Positions 58,101 through 64,000 of a stretch of DNA of 64,000 bases are shown here, in pieces (the first letter of the stretch is position 1; every line of letters begins with the position of its first letter). A program made the translations under genes and the position numbers. The notes beneath the pieces were generated by a model, which was not told where the DNA came from, searched no databases, and saw only the letters and a program-made list of their open reading frames with translations. The DNA comes from Phoenix dactylifera (lineage: Eukaryota; Streptophyta; Magnoliopsida; Arecales; Arecaceae), in the NCBI RefSeq assembly GCF_009389715.1, contig NC_052395.1:4278001-4342000 (forward strand), written 5' to 3'.

Positions 58101-61100
58101 TCTACGCATTTCTTTATTTCAGTTAGTTTTTCTAGATAATTACACTGCATACCTGAGAAACTAAAAGAACCATTGCATGTTACTACACCCCTATAGAAAA
58201 CAGTAATTGTTGACATTAGGTACAAAAATTGCATAATTCAAATAAGGGTAGGAGAGCTAGTAACAAATCTTATACAACTTGACATGCAAGACTTTGACAT
58301 CATTTTGGGAATGGGCTAGATGTCGTACCACACTCATATTGACTGCTACAATAAAGAGTGATATTCTAGATACCTGATGAACTACGGTTCTTCTTCCAAG
58401 GCGATGCACCCCTGCAATGTAATTCATCATTGCATTTTATTTCTATCCTGAAAGTCGTGAAGGCATTAAGAAAGAGGTGTAAGATTTATTTAACCTGTGT
58501 AATGGGTACCCGAAAGGAGACCAACTGGAAGATATTCCAATAGTCAGGAAATACACGGATGTTTTTTTTTAAATGGATTACCGGGATTACCCCCTAATCG
58601 AGAGGTCGAATTCACCATCGATCTCGCGCCAGGAGGACCTATTTCCAAAGCTCCTTATCGAATGGCCCTGCCGAGCTGAGGGAATTAAAGATCCAGCTAC
58701 AAGAACTCCTGGACAAGATTTTTATCCAGCCTAGTGTATCTTCGTGGGGAGCCTCTGTCCTGTTTGTGAAAAAGAAAGATGGGAGTATCCGGTTGTGTAT
58801 CGATTATCGAGATTGGACAAGGTAACAATAAAGAACAAATATCCTCTGCCTCAGATTGATGAATCTTGTAAGGTGTATATGGATCACAGAAGTCTAAAAT
58901 ACCTCTTTACTTAGAAGGAACTCAATATGAGACAGGAAAGATGGTTAGAATTGATAAAAGATTATGACTTGTCTATACATTACCATCCGAAAAAAGCTAA
59001 TGTTGTGGTAGATGCACTGAGCAGAAAAGCTTCTAGTAATATTGTTGCTCTACTCACCTCCGGAAAAAGCTCATGTTGTGGTAGATGCACTGAGCAAAAA
59101 AAAAAAGCTTCTGGTAGTATTGCTGCTCTGCTCACTTCCAGAAAAAGCTAATGTTGTGGTAGATGCACTGAGCAGAAAAGCTTCTGGTAGTATTGCTGCT
59201 CTACTCACCTCTCAGAAGGAAATCTTGGAAGATCTGAGGAGAGCAGAAATCGAGATATGTTGGCACAATCTTGATGCATAATTGGCAAATCTACGTGTCC
59301 AACCTAACTTGATAGAGAGGATCAGAATTGCTCAAGCAGATAACCTTCAGTTGCAAAAGATTAGAAGTAGTATTGAGACAGGTTCTCAGTCAAAATTCAG
59401 ACTTCATGAGGATGGATCATTCAGATTCAAAAACAGAATTTGTATCCAAATGACTCTGATTTAAAGAGAGAAATTATGAGAGAAGCTCATAATACTGGAT
59501 ATACAATACATCTTGGGAGTACTAAGATGTTTAAGGATTTGAAAAATATATTCTGATGGAATAACATAAAGAGAGAAATTGTACAGTTTGTAGCTCAGTG
59601 TTTGACTTATCAGCAAGTTAAGACAGAGCACCAGAGACCGGCAGGATTGTTATGTCCCCTTTCAATTCTTGAATGGAGGTGAGAATACATCTCAATAGAC
59701 TTCGTCTCTTATGTTGCCTCGTAAGGATTATGATGCTATATAGGTCATTGTAGCCAGATTGACTAAGTCGGCACACTTTTTGGCACTCAAAGTGGGAATG
59801 ATACTAGAAAAGTTTGCAGAGCTCTATATTGAGCAAATAGTGAGGTTGCATGGAATACCCATATCCATTGTTTCCGATAGGGACTCGCGGTGTGTATCTC
59901 ACTTTTGGGATAGTCTGTATAAAGCTTTGGGGACCACTCTCAGCTTTAGCACAGCTTTCCACCCTCAGACCGATGGCCAGTCAGAAAGAACCATTCAGAT
60001 CTTGGAGAATATGCTGAGGGCTTGTGTGATTGATATAAGAGGCTAGTGGAAACTGGAGGACAAGATGAAAAAATATTCAGACCTTTTGAAAGCTAAGGTA
60101 TGTTAAATTTCGAAGACGAAATTTTTAAAAGGAGGAGAGAATGTGACGATTGGGCCCCAGATAGGCTAACCTGGGCCAAAGTCGGCAGCCCATCTGGAGG
60201 CCACTATCTATTGTTTCAAGGGGAGGTATGCTTGTCAGGTGTTAATGCGGTTACAACCGCCTAAAAGCCCTCTAAACGCCATTCTGGAATCCCCTATGCC
60301 TTCCTTCCTCCCTGTACACTCCCTCCCAAATTCGAAAGCTGCCGGATATTGGCACCCGTCGGTGTCACTAGAGAAGGTGCACGCGGACTCCTCCTCGGAA
60401 CTAGGTGAGCCTCCTGACCCTCTCGTTTCTTTTTTTCGGTACCTTTCTTCTTTCCGATTTACTCAGGATAACAGAGGGAGGGAGAGAGAGAGAGAGAAAG
60501 AAAGAAAGAAAGAACAGAAGGGGGCGCTCACCCGTGCGTCTCCTCCGCGGGAAGAAGGCGAGGGCCAGACGCTGCGGGTGCTGCCGGTCTCGGCCTGGGC
60601 CTTCCGAGCACTCCGGCGAGGGACCGCTCCCTTGTGTTCATGGGAAAGAGGAGGCCGGGCTGCGAACGTCGCAGGTGCCGCCGGCCTCAGGTCATTTTTT
60701 TTCCCGAGCTCCCTCTCCGCCGTGGGTTCTCCTCCCGAGCTCTCTCTCCGCCATGGGGTTCCCCCTTGGGATCTTCCTCCTTTTGTGCTCATGGGAGAAG
60801 AGTGGGAAGGTGAGAGGAAGAAGAGAAAGAGAAGGGAAACAGGAAGCTTTGGAAAGAAGAAAAGAGAAAGGAAAGAGAAAGAGAAGAAAAAGAAAAGGAA
60901 AAGAAGAAAAAGAAAAGAGAAAAAAAAGAGAGAGAAGGCCCATCGTGGACCGAACTGGGCCAAGCTTGGGCTCTGTTCATTGCGGGCCTAACTTGGGCCT
61001 AGTTCAACCATGTTGGGCCTAGTTGGAGCCGTACCCTTTTGTGGACCCAACTTGAGCCCAATTCAGCCTTGTTGGACCCTATTTGGGCCGTACCCATTGT

Positions 61101-63028
61101 GGACCCAACTTGGGCTCAGTTCAGCCGTGTGGGGCCCTGTTGGGCCGTGTCCAATAGTATTTTAAGTTTTGCTTCACTCTGAGATTAACAAAGAAATTTA
61201 TTATATCTAAACAGGTGCACTTGATCTGTTTGTTTGAAGTGGGATTTAAGCAAGAAAAGGTAAGTAATTTAATACCTCAAAGTGTATTTTTCAAAGTATT
61301 TGATAAAATAATTATTTGTGATTGAATCTTGAGTTATATTTTGTACCTAGTAAAATGGGTCATGCATGTTAAATATCATTTGAAATTTATGTTATATGTT
61401 ATGAAATCTGAAAAATGTGACTAGGCAAATGATGAAAAATCTATTTTTTATACATGTATGTATTCTCAGCATGGCTATGATCTAGCCCTGCCAATGGAGA
61501 TTATTCGTTGGCCCTGTCGACTTGTATCTGTGAGAGACTGGTTTCGACATTGTACCACCGGTGATTAGAATAGTGATGTTTGGACACCGTACCACCGGTG
61601 TTTAATAATAGTGATGTTTGGACACCGTACCACCGGTGTATAATAATAGTGGTGTTTGGCACTTTGTGCAACCCATGCTACTAGGTTATGTGGCCGTAGC
61701 CTACATATGTTGGAATTTTAGTATCAAAGTTTTTGTGAAAATGATGATAAGTTTTGAAAAGAAGAAAAAATATGATTTGATTAAATTTCCAGTCATTATT
61801 TTGTGTTTTAATTAAATATTTGATATGCTTTGACCTTACTCTGAAGTATTATGTTGCTTACTAGGCTAGTGTAGCTCATTATCCTATTTTATTTGTTTTT
61901 CAGATCCAGAAGCTTGATCGCACGGGATTGGGGAGTGCGATAGATTTTGGAAGTTTTTGCTAAAATTAGAATTTTGGTTAGTCAAACTAAAATATTTGAA
62001 TTATGTTGACATATGCAATTTTTGGAAACTTTGTAAGATTTTTGTATATATTATAATGTTTAAGTAAAATTTTAGACGTGTGTGATAGCTTTGATATGGT
62101 CAGTTGCCTTGCACACCCGTGCAGCCTGCTGCACAGGCGTGCGGTGTCTGTCGCGCTCCGGGCTCGGGGCGTGACAAATACTTCCTAACCAAATGGGTAG
62201 GCCTGCAAAGAAGTTGACCAGAGATGAGTAGCAAGCTGCTCTAGCTTGCGTCATAGCATAAAAGGAACAATCAAGCTCAAGCTGAGCTTGACAGCATGTT
62301 TTCAAGCTTGGCCCTGCTCTGGCCGTCATGTTAAAAGAAAGGGGTAACCAAGCTTGAACAAACTTCTTATCAAACCGAGTGGAGCTCCCACTCATTTTTG
62401 CCAAACTAACATATTCAAGTTTGGCCATTCTGAACCAAGCTTTAAAATAACTTAGTTCAGTTCGTTCCCTAGCCAAACCAGGCTCAGATGAGCCCTTACT
62501 GTGCTGTGCCTGAGTTGTTCATGAACAGCTTTGCTCATTTGCAGCCCTACAAATGGGGCCTTAAAATTTATCACAAATAGAACATGCTATGATCTGGCTA
62601 AACACACAAAAGCAACACTCTGAAAGACATCCATCACCTACTGTTAGAAATCAATTCTACACTGCACCCATACCTTCTGAGAGAATGAAATCATTCCCAT
62701 AAAAATTGATGCCTAGGAAGATTTTGCGAGCATGGCCATGAGCGTCAGAGTTAGAATCATCAAGAAGCATATGCAGTGTAGAACGTATCCAGTTTAAGGG
62801 AGCATTTGGACCAGGACGATTAGGCCCTGAGAAATCATAAGTCATGAGAGAGAAACCATCTATGGCATCGCTAAGCTGCTGAAGATCTTGTGGCCCAAGA
62901 TCATATTCACCAAGCTTTTCTGCATGAGGAGGGGAAATGACATAAATCAATTCCAAATGGCGAGCAGCATCTGTCATTGAGCTCACTGAATGCAAAGCTT
63001 CTCCCAGCTGCTTGATGAATTGTAGTGC
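53773..63028 (-). CDS. CHID1: CHID1-like GH18 protein, last two exons (partial)
   Basis: Two 3' exons of a chitinase domain-containing protein 1 gene. Exon 62674-63028 encodes [48 protein letters not shown] and [13 protein letters not shown]. Exon 53773-54023 encodes [37 protein letters not shown] and [18 protein letters not shown], ending in TAA. The junction (donor TCAGAAG/GTATGG, acceptor TTGTAG/GTTTAGG) is phase 1. The fold is a GH18 TIM barrel; animal CHID1 is a secreted saccharide-binding protein lacking the full chitinase motif, and the plant role is unclear. The 8650-bp intron is mostly a 7447-bp gypsy element. Upstream exons lie beyond the right edge. Confidence 0.9.
54730..56809 (+). 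repeat. 5' LTR of gypsy element
   Basis: 2080 bp. It contains a (GA)n tract near 55079, a purine-rich AGAAAAGG region near 55420-55570, GGGCCCAACTTGGCCCAGTTCA-like repeats at 55570-55790, and three copies of a 45-bp repeat with ACCGTACCACCGGTG at 56165-56290. Long ORFs here (54939-55622) are not real genes. Confidence 0.92.
56817..56829 (+). promoter_or_regulatory. Primer-binding site, tRNA-iMet type (gypsy)
   Basis: TGGTATCAGAGCC lies seven bases after the 5' LTR end. Confidence 0.9.
57034..58011 (+). pseudogene. gag: Gypsy gag with two in-frame stops
   Basis: One continuous frame of 326 codons runs from ATG 57034 to the stop at 58011, interrupted by TAG at 57316 and TGA at 57574. It has a Gln-rich leader, a Retrotrans_gag domain ([60 protein letters not shown]) and a C-terminal CCHC knuckle [14 protein letters not shown] near residue 290. 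The stops fit C-to-T or G-to-A changes in methylated DNA. Confidence 0.9.
58012..60110 (+). pseudogene. pol: Gypsy pol remnant with deletion
   Basis: Stops and frameshifts throughout. Recognisable parts: RT start near 58600-58830 ([43 protein letters not shown]), then a jump from the region before the catalytic YADD-type motif to the RNase H end near 58880-59030 ([33 protein letters not shown]). The RT palm and most of RNase H are therefore deleted. Integrase pieces follow ([44 protein letters not shown] near 59760-60000). No chromodomain is visible. Confidence 0.85.
58996..59219 (+). repeat. Triplicated 73-78 bp segment in gypsy pol
   Basis: Three copies starting at 58996, 59069 and 59147, each with GCTAATGTTGTGGTAGATGC or near it and AAAAGCTTCTGGTAGTATTG. 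Copy 2 has an A-run expansion at 59097-59106. Confidence 0.9.
60128..60141 (+). promoter_or_regulatory. Polypurine tract of gypsy element
   Basis: AAAAGGAGGAGAGA directly precedes the 3' LTR start TGTGACG at 60142. Confidence 0.85.
60142..62176 (+). repeat. 3' LTR of gypsy element
   Basis: 2035 bp, pairs with 54730-56809. It has the same internal features, including the 45-bp ACCGTACCACCGGTG repeats near 61550-61660. Confidence 0.92.
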
Positions 63029-63181
63029 CTAGGTTGCACCAGGGAAAAAGAAATATTGTTTATATGATGCTTAAACTAGAAGTAAAACAAGATAATTGCA
63101 TGTGGTGTAAAGATGGTCCATGCTACAGTAGCTGATGCTAGTCTAAGTGCAAGCATTTCAAATCTCATAGAAAAATACTAA

Positions 63182-63628
63182 AAATGTGTAACAACCCAAG
63201 ACCACACCCAAAAAGGCTAGCCGAAAGATGTTATTTGGATCCTTTGACCGTATATAAGAACACAATATCTACCCAATGAATAGCCAATGCAGAATTAAAC
63301 GCACCTGCATGGGTCCTCACATACTCTTCCTATTTAAGCCCTAGCATCCTCAGCAGGCTAAAAGTCCAAATCTATTCAAATTCAATTACAAACATCATAA
63401 TCAGCTTGTGGTCAATCCAAATAGGTCCGCACTGCAATACCCTCGAGTCCACATGAGCTATGGACTAGGTTGGCTCTGATACTATTTGTAACAATTCAGG
63501 ACCTCATCTAAAAAAAACTAACTAAAAGGTATTATTTGGTTCCTTGACCATATATAAGTACCTAAGATCTACCCAGTGCATAGTCAATATGCGACTAAAC
63601 ATATGCGCTCACTAGTCCTCACAAAATG
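63182..63628 (-). mobile_element. TRIM retrotransposon in CHID1 intron
   Basis: Element 63187-63623 (437 bp) has target duplication AAATG on both sides. Terminal repeats begin TGTAACAACCC on the plus strand and end CCTCACA. The interior has a GCTCTGATAC primer-like site. Same family as the elements at 33801 and 40420. Confidence 0.88.
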
Positions 63629-64000
63629 CATACTAATATTTATCAGCTGGGAGCTTCATATTCTATGAATTATTAATGCAATTAGCATGAAGATTTTCAA
63701 ATAGTACATTATTTTTAAAATAGATAACAAAAAAGTTATTTTATTAAAAAAATAGGGAAATTTATAGGTTTAATAACTAAGAGAAGTGCCATAATATATT
63801 TTTAGCATTTTACAAATTTAAAACTGCTTAAAAACAAAAAGAGTTAACAACACATTCTAAAGTCGTCATGATATCTTCCCATGATGACAAAGCATCCAGG
63901 ATAGGATGTGGTCCAACAATGAGAGTCCTTGCAACTCCAGCAGAATGGGCAATTATGGATTTGATGAGGAAAGAGAAAGGGCAATTATAAATTTGATGAG
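63629..64000. other. Unassigned sequence at right edge
   Basis: Presumably intron of CHID1. A short minus-strand frame near 63850-63960 (containing AGVARTLIVGPHPI) is not recognised. GGGCAATTAT plus ATTTGATGAG is duplicated at 63941 and 63978. Confidence 0.35.

Larger units (their letters stand above)
54730..62176 (+). mobile_element. Degenerate Ty3/gypsy element in CHID1 intron
   Basis: LTRs 54730-56809 (2080 bp) and 60142-62176 (2035 bp) start TGTGACGATTGGG and end GTGACA. The target duplication is AATAC (54725-54729 and 62177-62181). A tRNA-iMet-type primer site and a polypurine tract are present. The gag is broken by stops and pol is largely deleted or scrambled. LTRs differ by many substitutions and indels, so this insertion is older than the Copia and Athila-like ones. 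It is antisense to CHID1. Chromovirus (Tekay-like) affiliation is a guess from gag and pol style. Confidence 0.93.

Noticed and set aside
63850..63960. Possible further CHID1 exon at the right edge
   Set aside because: The translated stretch does not match the expected CHID1 sequence upstream of ALQFIKQ.

Overview
This is nuclear plant DNA. It has intron-bearing genes with GT/AG junctions, two plastid-targeted proteins (an RNA polymerase sigma factor and a PORR-domain splicing factor), an R3-MYB gene and a GH18-family gene, separated by stacked LTR retrotransposons of plant lineages. A monocot, perhaps a palm, is my guess and is not proven by the window.

Left part, about 1-29,000: a retrotransposon stack with almost no host genes. 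1-4792 is the 3' part of a plus-strand SIRE-like Copia element ending in a 1565-bp LTR. A decayed Tat-like Ty3/gypsy element (4793-6539 plus 27405-about 29000, minus strand) is split by a complete minus-strand SIRE-like Copia element at 6540-27404 (LTRs 1983 bp each, 5-bp target duplication AAGCT). That element's pol is split by a younger Athila-like gypsy element at 12731-21759 (LTRs 1842 bp each, target duplication GGTTT). The youngest element has one long gag-protease ORF and no reverse transcriptase or integrase. The Copia element has an extra 516-codon ORF between pol and its 3' LTR.

Right part, about 31,400-64,000: the genic region. In order: a plastid sigma factor gene, probably SIG2 (31988-37629, five exons, plus); a small CPC/ETC-type R3-MYB gene (41314-42894, three exons, plus); WTF1, a chloroplast group II intron splicing factor (47112-48695, minus); a decayed PPR gene (50950-52890, minus); and the 3' exons of CHID1, a GH18-like gene (53773-63028, minus, continuing past the right edge). 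Transposons punctuate these genes: a TRIM in SIG2 intron 2, a three-LTR TRIM at 40420, a LINE remnant, a MITE, and a degenerate 7.4-kb gypsy element inside a CHID1 intron. From memory, WTF1, CHID1 and the R3-MYB are also close neighbours on Arabidopsis chromosome 4 (At4g01037-At4g01060), so this looks like ancient microsynteny.

The most unusual signals are: (1) arrays of small hairpins with a conserved loop and co-varying stems in the LTRs of both Copia elements; (2) dense GTCGAC-centred palindromes in the same LTRs, whose flanks differ between elements yet often stay symmetric; (3) a structured motif of about 90 nt shared by the Copia and Athila-like elements; (4) a perfect 91-bp inverted repeat with a 20-nt loop at 39012-39213; (5) the gag-protease-only young gypsy element.
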